Both the position numbers and the translations under genes were made by a program. This document shows positions 57,396-64,000 of a stretch of DNA of 64,000 nucleotides, one piece after another. The notes under the pieces are model-generated. The model had not been told where the DNA came from. It ran no database searches and saw nothing but the letters and a program-made list of their open reading frames with translations. Position 1 is the first letter of the stretch; each line of letters starts with the position of its first letter. This DNA is from Dermatophilaceae bacterium Sec6.4 (GTDB taxonomy: Bacteria; Actinomycetota; Actinomycetes; Actinomycetales; Dermatophilaceae), in contig CP144172.1 in the NCBI GenBank assembly GCA_039636865.1, forward strand, positions 992,001 to 1,056,000, read 5' to 3'.

Positions 57396-57998
57396 ATGAC
57401 TACCGATCTCCCCATGCCCCGGGTCGGGCCTGCGCAGGCCGTCGCGCCCAAACCGATGCGCCTGGTGCTCAACTGGGGTCGCCGCTACTCCCTGTGGGTA
57501 TTCAACTTCGGGTTGGCCTGCTGCGCCATCGAATTCATCGCTGCGTCGATGGCCCGCCACGACTTCATCCGGCTCGGGGTGATCCCCTTCGCACCCGGCC
57601 CCCGCCAGGCCGACCTGATGGTCGTCTCCGGCACCGTCACGGACAAGATGGCGCCCGCCATCCGCCGTTTGTACGACCAGATGCCCGAGCCGAAATACGT
57701 CATCTCCTTCGGCGCCTGCTCCAACTCCGGCGGGCCCTACTGGGATTCGTACTGCGTCACCAAGGGCGTCGATCAGTTGATCCCCGTCGATGTCTACGTG
57801 CCGGGGTGTCCGCCCCGCCCCGAGGCGTTGCTGCAGGGCATCCTCACGCTGCAGGCCAGAATTGCGGACGAACGACCCACCACGAAGGGTCTGCGGGAGA
57901 AACTCGGTCCGTACGCCGGTCGCCGTGCCATTGCTGCTCAGGTCAGCCGTCCGCTGGTCGCGCCACCGAAGGCTGACACCGTGGGCGACGACGTATGA
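57396..57998 (+). CDS. nuoB2: NADH-quinone oxidoreductase subunit B, second copy
   Basis: 200 residues from ATG 57396. Cluster N2 ligands are kept: [22 protein letters not shown] and [13 protein letters not shown]. Diverged from nuoB ([17 protein letters not shown] against [18 protein letters not shown]), so not a recent duplicate. C-terminal tail of about 40 residues. ATGA overlap with nuoC2. Confidence 0.95.
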   Translation: MTTDLPMPRVGPAQAVAPKPMRLVLNWGRRYSLWVFNFGLACCAIEFIAASMARHDFIRLGVIPFAPGPRQADLMVVSGTVTDKMAPAIRRLYDQMPEPKYVISFGACSNSGGPYWDSYCVTKGVDQLIPVDVYVPGCPPRPEALLQGILTLQARIADERPTTKGLREKLGPYAGRRAIAAQVSRPLVAPPKADTVGDDV

Positions 57999-58555
57999 GC
58001 GAGGCCGTACCCGTTGTCCATTGCGCCCCGGAGCTGTGGATCGAGACGTTGCGCGATGCCCGCAACGGCGGCTTCGCGATGTTCGACTTCCTGACCGCAG
58101 TCGATGAGACCGACCGCGCCGAAGACCCGGGGTTCGACATCGTCGTCCACCTCTACGACATCACGCCGGGCGATTTGCGCGAGACGCTGATCTGCACGCG
58201 GGTGCCCGACGGGCAGAACATGCCCAGCTGCACCGGTCTGTGGCGAGGTGCGGCCTGGCACGAGCGCGAGACCCACGAAATGTTCGGGATCGGCTTCGAC
58301 GACTTCGAGGACGGCACCGGCCTCGGCCTGCGCCCCTTGTTGTTGCCGGACGGATTCGAGGGCACCCCGCTGCGTAAGTCCTTCGTGCTCACCGCCCGGG
58401 TCAGCAAACCGTGGCCCGGAGCGAAGGATCCTGCTGACCCGCCCACCGGCGCGACTACGGATGTCAAGGACGGCAAGGACGCCAGACCGGCCCGCGCGCC
58501 GCGTCGACGGATGCAGCCGCCCGGCATACCCGATCCCACCTGGGGCCCGAGATGA
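57995..58555 (+). CDS. nuoC2: NADH-quinone oxidoreductase subunit C, second copy
   Basis: 186 residues. [17 protein letters not shown] fits the family signature, but the ending [21 protein letters not shown] replaces the usual LMPDDWxGHPxRKDYPL, so the NuoD-contacting tail has drifted. The last 45 residues are Pro, Arg-rich. nuoD would be expected next but is absent. A 5-codon frame bridges to nuoH2. Confidence 0.92.
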   Translation: MSEAVPVVHCAPELWIETLRDARNGGFAMFDFLTAVDETDRAEDPGFDIVVHLYDITPGDLRETLICTRVPDGQNMPSCTGLWRGAAWHERETHEMFGIGFDDFEDGTGLGLRPLLLPDGFEGTPLRKSFVLTARVSKPWPGAKDPADPPTGATTDVKDGKDARPARAPRRRMQPPGIPDPTWGPR

Positions 58556-58569
58556 AGGGCCCGCGATGA
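58552..58569 (+). CDS. Bridging micro-ORF nuoC2-nuoH2 (MKGPR)
   Basis: Only five codons plus stop. ATG overlaps the nuoC2 stop and the stop overlaps the nuoH2 ATG, both as ATGA. It sits exactly where nuoD2 would be. The overlap frame could be chance, but it matches the pattern of six other junctions here. Confidence 0.3.
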   Translation: MKGPR

Positions 58570-59525
58570 ATACGCTCGGGGAGGTCGTGCTTCGTTCGCT
58601 GTGCGTGCTGGTGGCATTCCTGGTGCTGCCGCTGCTCATCGGGCAGACCGAGCACAAGATGATGGCGCACATGCAGGGGCGCCTCGGGCCGATGTACGCC
58701 GGTGGTTTCCATGGCTGGGCGCAGCTGGTCGCCGACGGGGTGAAGTTCACCCAGAAGGAGGACATCGTCCCCCTCGCCGCCGACAAGACGGTTTTCAAAC
58801 TTGCGCCGGCGCTCGGGATCGTTTCCTACCTGCTGGTGCTCGCCGTCATCCCGTTCGGGCCGAACCTGGTGGGCGCCGGTATCGCAGGAAGTCTGCTCTG
58901 GGTGCTCGCGGTGAGCGCCGTCGGCACCGTGGGTACGTTGATGGCGGGCTGGTCCAGTGGCAACAAGTACGCGCTCATCGGCGGGCTGCGGGCGGCCGCT
59001 CAGCTGGTGTCGTACGAGGTGCCACTGATCCTGGCCTCGGCGTCGTTCGCGATGGCGGCCGGGTCGTTCTCGTTGCTCTCGATCGCGCATGCCTGGACGC
59101 CCTGGTGGTTGCTCTGGCAGCTGCCCGGCGCACTGGTCTTCCTGGTGGCCGCGACCGCCGAGCTGCAGCGACCGCCGTTCGATATGCCGGTCGCCGACTC
59201 CGAAGTGGTGATGGGGGCGTGGACGGAATACACCGGACTACGGTTCGCCCTCTTCCTGCTGGCGGAGTACGCCGGCATCGTCGTCATGTCGCTGGTACTC
59301 GCCGTGCTGTACCTGGGCGGTTGGACCGGACCGTTCGACGCGCAGATCGGTTGGCTCTGGACGTTGCTCAAGGGCTTCTTCTTCGCGGCGATCATCTTGT
59401 GGATGCGGATGTCCTGGCCCCGGCTGCGTGAAGATCAGTTACAACGCGTTGCCTGGCTCGGTCTGGTGCCACTGGCTCTCGCGCAACTCGTGCTGACCGC
59501 AGTTGGGGTGGTGTTCGTGACATGA
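58566..59525 (+). CDS. nuoH2: NADH-quinone oxidoreductase subunit H, second copy
   Basis: 319 residues from ATG 58566, eight helices. [41 protein letters not shown] and [28 protein letters not shown] keep the general plan but change the consensus RPGPNR to GRLGPMY and the EGEGEL acidic loop to ADSEVV. Lacks the C-terminal tail of the first copy. Confidence 0.95.
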   Translation: MNTLGEVVLRSLCVLVAFLVLPLLIGQTEHKMMAHMQGRLGPMYAGGFHGWAQLVADGVKFTQKEDIVPLAADKTVFKLAPALGIVSYLLVLAVIPFGPNLVGAGIAGSLLWVLAVSAVGTVGTLMAGWSSGNKYALIGGLRAAAQLVSYEVPLILASASFAMAAGSFSLLSIAHAWTPWWLLWQLPGALVFLVAATAELQRPPFDMPVADSEVVMGAWTEYTGLRFALFLLAEYAGIVVMSLVLAVLYLGGWTGPFDAQIGWLWTLLKGFFFAAIILWMRMSWPRLREDQLQRVAWLGLVPLALAQLVLTAVGVVFVT

Positions 59526-60091
59526 CCGATCCACAGAAGAAGCCGAAGGGGTTCGTGCCCGGGCTGCTGAAGGGCATGGGCACGACAGCCCGTGCGATGA
59601 CGAAACACGCGCATACCCAGGAATACCCGCACGTCCAGCCGCAACTACCACCCCGCTCGCGCGGTGTCATCGCGTTGGAGGAGTCCAACTGCACCTCGTG
59701 CATGTTGTGCGCCCGCGAGTGCCCCGACTGGTGCATCTACATCGACTCCCACAAGGAGACGGTTCCGGCGAGCACCGAGGGCGGGCGGGACCGCAAGGAG
59801 AACGTGCTCGACCGGTTCGCGATCGATTTCAGTCTGTGCATGTACTGCGGGATCTGTATCGAGGTCTGTCCGTTCGACGCGCTCTTCTGGAGCCCGGAGT
59901 TCGAATATGCCGAGACCGACATTCGCGACCTGCTTCATGAGAAGGACCGGCTCGGGCAGTGGATGCACACCGTCCCCGCGCCGCCGCCCATCGACCCCGG
60001 TGCGCCCATCGTTGAGCCCTCCGTTGAGCCCTCCGTCGGGTCCGCTTCCTCCGGGCCCGCTTCCTCCGATGCCGAAGATCCGGCACCGTGA
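59522..60091 (+). CDS. nuoI2: NADH-quinone oxidoreductase subunit I, second copy
   Basis: 189 residues. Two 4Fe-4S motifs: [15 protein letters not shown] and [12 protein letters not shown], so both clusters can form. The C-terminus repeats Pro/Ser-rich units (EPSVEPSVG). GTGA overlap with nuoJ2. Confidence 0.94.
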   Translation: MTDPQKKPKGFVPGLLKGMGTTARAMTKHAHTQEYPHVQPQLPPRSRGVIALEESNCTSCMLCARECPDWCIYIDSHKETVPASTEGGRDRKENVLDRFAIDFSLCMYCGICIEVCPFDALFWSPEFEYAETDIRDLLHEKDRLGQWMHTVPAPPPIDPGAPIVEPSVEPSVGSASSGPASSDAEDPAP

Positions 60092-60624
60092 CGACGTACG
60101 ACATCTTCTTCTCCATCCTCGGGGTCCTGTGCGCTGCCAGTGGGGTGCTCGCGGTGACGACACGGCACCTGATGCACTCCGCGCTCTGGTTGACCGTCGC
60201 CCTGGTAACCCTCGCCGGGTGCTATCTGGTGCTGGGTGCCGAGCTCGTGGCGTTGGTGCAACTGTTGGTCTATATCGGCGCGATCATCGTGCTGGTGATC
60301 TTCGCGCTGATGCTGACCCGGGCCCCGATCGGCCGCAGTCACGACCATGACACTCCGCTGTTGCAGCGCGCCATGGCACTCGTCGTCGCCGGATCAGCCG
60401 CCGTGCTGCTCGGCGCGGTACTGATCACGGGCGTGCGGGGCGGCACGGTCAAGGTGAACGGCGGATCGACGTACGGGTTGGCCAAGAACCTGTTCACCAT
60501 CTGGGTATGGCCGTTCGAGCTGCTGTCGCTGCTGCTGCTCATCGCCGTGGTGTCCGCCTTGGCAATGAGCCGCAGGCTCGTGCCGGCGCGCTCAGCCGAT
60601 GACGCCGCTGAGGAAGACTCGTGA
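60088..60624 (+). CDS. nuoJ2: NADH-quinone oxidoreductase subunit J, second copy
   Basis: 178 residues with five helices. [25 protein letters not shown] matches the NuoJ TM3 region. It lacks the long soluble tail of nuoJ. Stop 60622-60624 overlaps the GTG of the first bridging frame (GTGA). Confidence 0.92.
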   Translation: MTTYDIFFSILGVLCAASGVLAVTTRHLMHSALWLTVALVTLAGCYLVLGAELVALVQLLVYIGAIIVLVIFALMLTRAPIGRSHDHDTPLLQRAMALVVAGSAAVLLGAVLITGVRGGTVKVNGGSTYGLAKNLFTIWVWPFELLSLLLLIAVVSALAMSRRLVPARSADDAAEEDS

Positions 60625-60650
60625 GTTATGCCATGGGGTGTGACTCGTGA
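60621..60650 (+). CDS. First bridging micro-ORF nuoJ2-nuoK2 (9 aa, partial repeat unit)
   Basis: Starts at GTG overlapping the nuoJ2 stop and ends MGCDS, with the stop overlapping the next GTG. The last 18 bp equal the end of the 65-bp unit, so it is a truncated repeat copy. Confidence 0.35.
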   Translation: MSYAMGCDS

Positions 60651-60715
60651 GGCATTTCGGGGTCCTCGCGAAGCATCGGAGCGCAGCGCAGAACTTCGTG
60701 GGGTGCGACTCGTGA
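60647..60715 (+). CDS. Second bridging micro-ORF nuoJ2-nuoK2 (22 aa)
   Basis: GTG overlaps the stop before and the stop overlaps the GTG after. It begins MRHFGVLAKHRSA and ends NFVGCDS. It is the reverse-strand reading of the repeat unit and stays open. No clear ribosome site. Confidence 0.4.
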   Translation: MRHFGVLAKHRSAAQNFVGCDS

Positions 60716-60780
60716 GGCATTTCGGGGTCCTCGCGAAGTATCGGAGCGCAGCGCAGAACTTCGTGGGGTGCGACTCGTGA
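60712..60780 (+). CDS. Third bridging micro-ORF nuoJ2-nuoK2 (22 aa)
   Basis: Same as the previous unit except for one residue (Tyr for His). The stop overlaps the nuoK2 start GTG 60777. Together the three frames form a continuous relay of stop/start overlaps across the 152-bp gap. Confidence 0.4.
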   Translation: MRHFGVLAKYRSAAQNFVGCDS

Positions 60781-61085
60781 TTCATTTGTGGCCGCCGCTG
60801 CTGCTGGTCGCGATTCTGTTCGGTACCGGCCTGTTCGGGGTCCTGGCCCGACGTAACGCGATTCTGGTCCTGGTCGGAGTGGAGTTGATGCTCGCTGCCG
60901 CCGGCCTGCTGTTCGTGACTTTCGGATCGACGGTGCGTGACACGGCCCGCGCGGGGCACGTGCTGACGATCTTCCTGATTGCCATTGCCGCCGCCGAGAT
61001 GGCGGTCGCTCTCGCGGTGATCCTGGCCGTCTACCGCTCCCGGGCGAATATCGACGTCACGGTGGCAGGGGAGGACGACCTGTGA
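60777..61085 (+). CDS. nuoK2: NADH-quinone oxidoreductase subunit K, second copy
   Basis: 102 residues from GTG 60777. Three helices, with VLVGVELMLAAAGLLFV and IAAAEMAVALAVILAVYR keeping both conserved Glu residues. Stop overlaps nuoL2 (GTGA). The start is set by the preceding GTGA overlap. There is no good ribosome site, so expression may rely on coupling. Confidence 0.93.
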   Translation: MIHLWPPLLLVAILFGTGLFGVLARRNAILVLVGVELMLAAAGLLFVTFGSTVRDTARAGHVLTIFLIAIAAAEMAVALAVILAVYRSRANIDVTVAGEDDL

Positions 61086-63109
61086 TCGACACCCTGAGCG
61101 GGTTGACGACACTGGCCGACTGGCCGGTCCAACCCGCCGTACTCATCGTCCTGGTACCGGCGATCGTCGCTGCGCTGAGCGTGGTCCTGACCCGCAAGGC
61201 GCGGGTGCCGGCCTTCTGGTTGGCCCTGCTGGGGTCGCTCATCGGGCTGCTGGCTGCACTCGTGGTGCTGATCGCCCACCTGCGCGGTACGGGCGTCGCG
61301 TTGCCCGGCACGATCGGGTCGCTGCCGTTGGAGCCGGTACTGCGGGTCCCGCTGCACCTGCGGGTGGACCGCTTCTCGGCGTTGCTCAGCGTGACGGTCG
61401 CGATCGTCGCGCTCGTTGTGCAGCTCTTCACCCGCTGGTATCTGCGCGAGGACCCCCGCTACGCCGGCTTCGCAGCCACGGTCAGCCTGTTCACCGCGGC
61501 GATGCAGGTCGTGGTGCTGTCCGACGACATCCTGCTGACGATCCTCGGGTGGGAGTTGATGGGCTGGTGCTCCTATCTGCTGATCGGGCACGACAGCGAA
61601 CGCGAGAAGGCCCGGCGCGCGGCCTACAAGGCGTTCCTGGTCACCCGGCTGGCCGATGCGCCGTTCGCGATCGGGTTGGTGTTGCTCGCAACCGGTGCGC
61701 ACAGCACGTCGATCACCGCCATCGTGGCTTTCTGGACAGCGCAACCGTCCACCTTCCTGTCCGCAGGGATGATCGCGGTCATCGTCGGTGTCGCGGGCAA
61801 GTCGGCGCAGGTGCCCTTCCAGGACTGGCTGCCCGACGCGATGGAGGGCCCCACGCCTGCGTCGGCGTTGATCCACGCGGCCACCATGGTGGCCGCGGGA
61901 ACGGTCGTTCTCGCGCGGTTGCTGCCGCTGCTGGAGGTTTCTCGCTCGGCCCGCTTCGCGCTCGTCATCAGCGCTGGTCTGTCCACCGTGCTCGCGGGCT
62001 TCCTCGCCTACTGCCAGACCGATCTCAAACGACTGCTGGCCTGGTCCACGGTGTCGCAGGTCGGTCTGATGCTGCTCGGATTGTCGGTGATGCCGATGGG
62101 TGGCGGTCCGGATCTCGCGCTGGACCACCTGGTGTCGCACGCGATGTTCAAGGCGCTGCTGTTTTTGATGTTCGGTTGGCTCTCGGTGCTGGTCGGGGGC
62201 ACGGTCGTCGCGCGGATGTCGGGCTCGACGCGGTTGCACCCTGCCACCCGGACTCTCGTGGCCATCGGGTTGCTGTCGCTCGCGGGGGTGCCGCCGATGG
62301 CGGGTTTCATCAGCAAGGACCTGATCATCGATGAGGCGGCCACCCGAGCTGTCAACGGCGATGGCGTAGCCGGGATAGCCTTCGCCGCGCTCGTCCTGTC
62401 CGTCGTACTCACCACTGCCTACTGCATGCGCGCCTGGCTGGTCATCGATCACCGCTCGATCGTGGAGCGGCATGCTGCGCTGGATGTGGTGGACGATTCG
62501 CTGGACGTGCAGCAGGTCGGCATCGTCGAGATGTTCACGACCGGTGTCCAGGTGGACCGCAAGGGCAACGAGATCGACCCCGAACCGTCCCCAGCGCCGG
62601 TCGTTGAGGTCGAGGAGCCGGCGGGTCCGCCGGCGCCCGATTCCGCCGCGCGGTTCGGCCTGCAGGTGTTGGCACTCCTGGCGGTGATCGGCGGCCTTGT
62701 TGTCCTGACACCGCTGTTGGATGTCGACGTGCAGCACCCGACCTGGGCGTTGGTTGCGGCCACGCTGCTGCTGATGACCGCTGTTGCGATCGTCGTGCGG
62801 GTGCAGTCGCTCGGGATGCCGTACGGCGACGCCGCCGGTCGGCTGAGCAAGCGCCTGCGGCTGTCCGCCGACCGCGGCTTCGGTGTCGACTCGGTCTACG
62901 TCGCAATCGGTGGCTCGGTGTTGGCACTGGCCCGGCTGGTGGCCGACAGTGAGCACGCCCTGGACCGCGGCGTACGGTCCAGCGCGAGTGGCCTGCAACG
63001 CCTGGCCAGCGGTGGTGCGCGGCTGCAGAACGACACGCCCACCGCCGGGCTGATCGCTATTGCGCTCGGCGTCCTGCTCGTCGGTCTGGTGGGAATTTCA
63101 CTGTGGTAG
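61082..63109 (+). CDS. nuoL2: NADH-quinone oxidoreductase subunit L, second copy
   Basis: 675 residues. DILLTILGWELMGWCSYLLIGHD and [41 protein letters not shown] mark the antiporter-like core. A hydrophilic insert of about 45 residues (around 485-530, Val, Glu, Pro-rich) precedes the last helices. Overlaps nuoM2 by 7 bp. Confidence 0.95.
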   Translation: MIDTLSGLTTLADWPVQPAVLIVLVPAIVAALSVVLTRKARVPAFWLALLGSLIGLLAALVVLIAHLRGTGVALPGTIGSLPLEPVLRVPLHLRVDRFSALLSVTVAIVALVVQLFTRWYLREDPRYAGFAATVSLFTAAMQVVVLSDDILLTILGWELMGWCSYLLIGHDSEREKARRAAYKAFLVTRLADAPFAIGLVLLATGAHSTSITAIVAFWTAQPSTFLSAGMIAVIVGVAGKSAQVPFQDWLPDAMEGPTPASALIHAATMVAAGTVVLARLLPLLEVSRSARFALVISAGLSTVLAGFLAYCQTDLKRLLAWSTVSQVGLMLLGLSVMPMGGGPDLALDHLVSHAMFKALLFLMFGWLSVLVGGTVVARMSGSTRLHPATRTLVAIGLLSLAGVPPMAGFISKDLIIDEAATRAVNGDGVAGIAFAALVLSVVLTTAYCMRAWLVIDHRSIVERHAALDVVDDSLDVQQVGIVEMFTTGVQVDRKGNEIDPEPSPAPVVEVEEPAGPPAPDSAARFGLQVLALLAVIGGLVVLTPLLDVDVQHPTWALVAATLLLMTAVAIVVRVQSLGMPYGDAAGRLSKRLRLSADRGFGVDSVYVAIGGSVLALARLVADSEHALDRGVRSSASGLQRLASGGARLQNDTPTAGLIAIALGVLLVGLVGISLW

Positions 63110-64000
63110 CCGCTTTGCTCCTCGCGCCACTGCTGCCTCTGCTGGGCGGGATCGCCTTGCTCCTCGCCGGTCGCGCTGCGCCCCGGATATCGCGCCCGGT
63201 CACCTGGGGCATCGCGCTTGCGCTGGCCATTGCCGCGCTGGCTGCGGTGCTGCTCATCGCGACGCAGAGACCTACGTTGGACCGTCCGTGGGTGCCGGCC
63301 ATCGGGATGCGCCTGCATCTGAGCGCCGACGGTTTCAGCGTGCCGTTGCTGCTGCTCACTGCCGCGATCGGGGTCCTGGTCGTGCTGCACGCAGGGTGGA
63401 AGGATCACGGGCCCACCTACCTCGGGGCCTTGCTGATGGTCATCGGCGGAGCGATCGCGACATTCCTCGTGCAGGACGCGATTGCGTTCTTCCTCGCATT
63501 CGAGTCCGTGCTGATCCCGATGTGGCTGCTGATCGCCCGCTTCGGGGACACCCGGCAGCCCGGCGAGCGCGAGCGGGCTGCGCTGATGTTCCTGCTGTAT
63601 TCGGTGCTCGGGTCCACCTTGATGCTGCTCGGCATCCTGGTGCTCGTCATCTCGGCGGGCACGTCTGATTTCGCCGGGATTGCCCGCGCTAATCTGTCGG
63701 GCAGCACTCAGATCGTCGTGGCGACGTTGCTGATGGTCGGGATCGGGATGAAGATCCCGATCTGGCCGCTGCATTCCTGGCTGCCCGCAGCACACACCGC
63801 TGCGCCGACCGGTGGGTCCGTGCTGTTGGCTGCAGTGTTGCTCAAGATGGGCACGTATGCAGTGGTGCGGCTCGTCGTGGTGCCGCTCCCGCTCGGGCTG
63901 CACACCATTGCGCCGTACGTCGCGGTGTTCGCGGTGCTCGGCATCCTGATCGGCGGCCTGGTCTGTCTGGTCGAGCGCAGCCTCAAGCGTCTGGTCGCGT
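63103..64000 (+). CDS. nuoM2: NADH-quinone oxidoreductase subunit M, second copy (3' end outside window)
   Basis: The frame opens at GTG 63103 inside the last codons of nuoL2 and runs off the window after about 299 codons. IAFFLAFESVLIPMWLLIARFGD holds the conserved Glu of NuoM, and KIPIWPLHSWLPAAHTAAPTGGSVLLAAVLLKMGTYAVVR is the family core. The last visible residues are LVERSLKRLVA. nuoN2 may follow outside the window. Confidence 0.93.
   Translation, partial: MVAALLLAPLLPLLGGIALLLAGRAAPRISRPVTWGIALALAIAALAAVLLIATQRPTLDRPWVPAIGMRLHLSADGFSVPLLLLTAAIGVLVVLHAGWKDHGPTYLGALLMVIGGAIATFLVQDAIAFFLAFESVLIPMWLLIARFGDTRQPGERERAALMFLLYSVLGSTLMLLGILVLVISAGTSDFAGIARANLSGSTQIVVATLLMVGIGMKIPIWPLHSWLPAAHTAAPTGGSVLLAAVLLKMGTYAVVRLVVVPLPLGLHTIAPYVAVFAVLGILIGGLVCLVERSLKRLVA

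Larger units (their letters stand above)
60633..60780 (-). repeat. 65-bp repeat in tandem, reversed orientation
   Basis: Two full units, 60651-60715 and 60716-60780, differ by one base (C or T at the CAT/TAT codon). A partial unit ends at 60650. On the minus strand each reads the same as the forward junction copies: frame APHEVLRCAPILREDPE and DNA CGATACTTCGCGAGGACCCC. On the plus strand each unit begins and ends with a GTGA overlap. Confidence 0.93.

Noticed and set aside
57376..57399. Bridging frame nuoA2-nuoB2 from CTG overlapping the nuoA2 stop to a stop overlapping the nuoB2 ATG
   Set aside because: It needs a CTG start, and nuoB2 has its own AGGGG ribosome site at good distance. Chance agreement of frame is one in three.
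60651..60780. Conserved RNA hairpin in the bridging repeat (CGAAG/CTTCG)
   Set aside because: The pairing is possible in the 60.7-kb units but not kept in the nuoJ-K or korA-B copies, so structure is not the shared feature.

Overview
The window is high-GC DNA from an actinobacterium. A WhiB-type regulator, a resuscitation-promoting factor with signal peptide, menaquinone genes, furA-katG, many GTG/TTG starts and dense stop/start overlaps all point that way. The gene set suits an aerobic member of the Micrococcales (a Dermacoccaceae-like organism is a guess, not shown). It is 64 kb of mostly chromosomal core genes with one small tRNA-anchored insertion.

Layout. 1-4.7 kb: end of a membrane-anchored Ser/Thr kinase, a ThrE-type exporter, an Rpf gene behind a c-di-AMP (ydaO-type) riboswitch and a CRP-like site, and a prepilin peptidase. 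4.76-8.39 kb: a tRNA-Thr whose last 45 bp are repeated perfectly 3.5 kb downstream. Between the copies lies an island with a RelE-like toxin, an antitoxin remnant, a broken Excalibur domain, an EEP-family protein, a lipoprotein and a small membrane protein, but no visible integrase. 8.5-20 kb: two secreted proteins, MarR plus ABC exporter, a five-gene overlapping type III polyketide synthase cluster (UbiA, reductase, PKS, methyltransferase, hydroxylase), a 2OG-Fe oxygenase, small regulators and WhiB. 20.2-44.1 kb: a respiratory block with menD, a glutathione peroxidase, menF, menG, menJ, all fourteen nuo genes and a long-chain polyprenyl diphosphate synthase, so quinone synthesis, side-chain synthesis and saturation flank the quinone-reducing Complex I. 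44.2-47 kb: furA-katG. 47.1-56.8 kb: mixed genes including korAB (2-oxoacid:ferredoxin oxidoreductase), rarD and ald. 57-64 kb: a second Complex I cluster, nuoA2-B2-C2-H2-I2-J2-K2-L2-M2, cut by the window end. It lacks nuoD and the NADH module nuoEFG at this place.

The most unusual signal is a set of tiny open frames that bridge gene junctions inside the nuo, kor and second nuo operons. Their first codon overlaps the stop of the gene before and their stop overlaps the start of the gene after. Three of these junctions carry diverged copies of one short repeat (peptide PHxVLxxAPILxEDP), and a fourth carries it as a reversed 65-bp tandem that still keeps GTGA overlaps at every unit. A second, unrelated 23-bp dispersed repeat occurs as pairs with an identical 51-bp period at two distant loci.

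All calls were made by reading sequence and translations. No database search was run.
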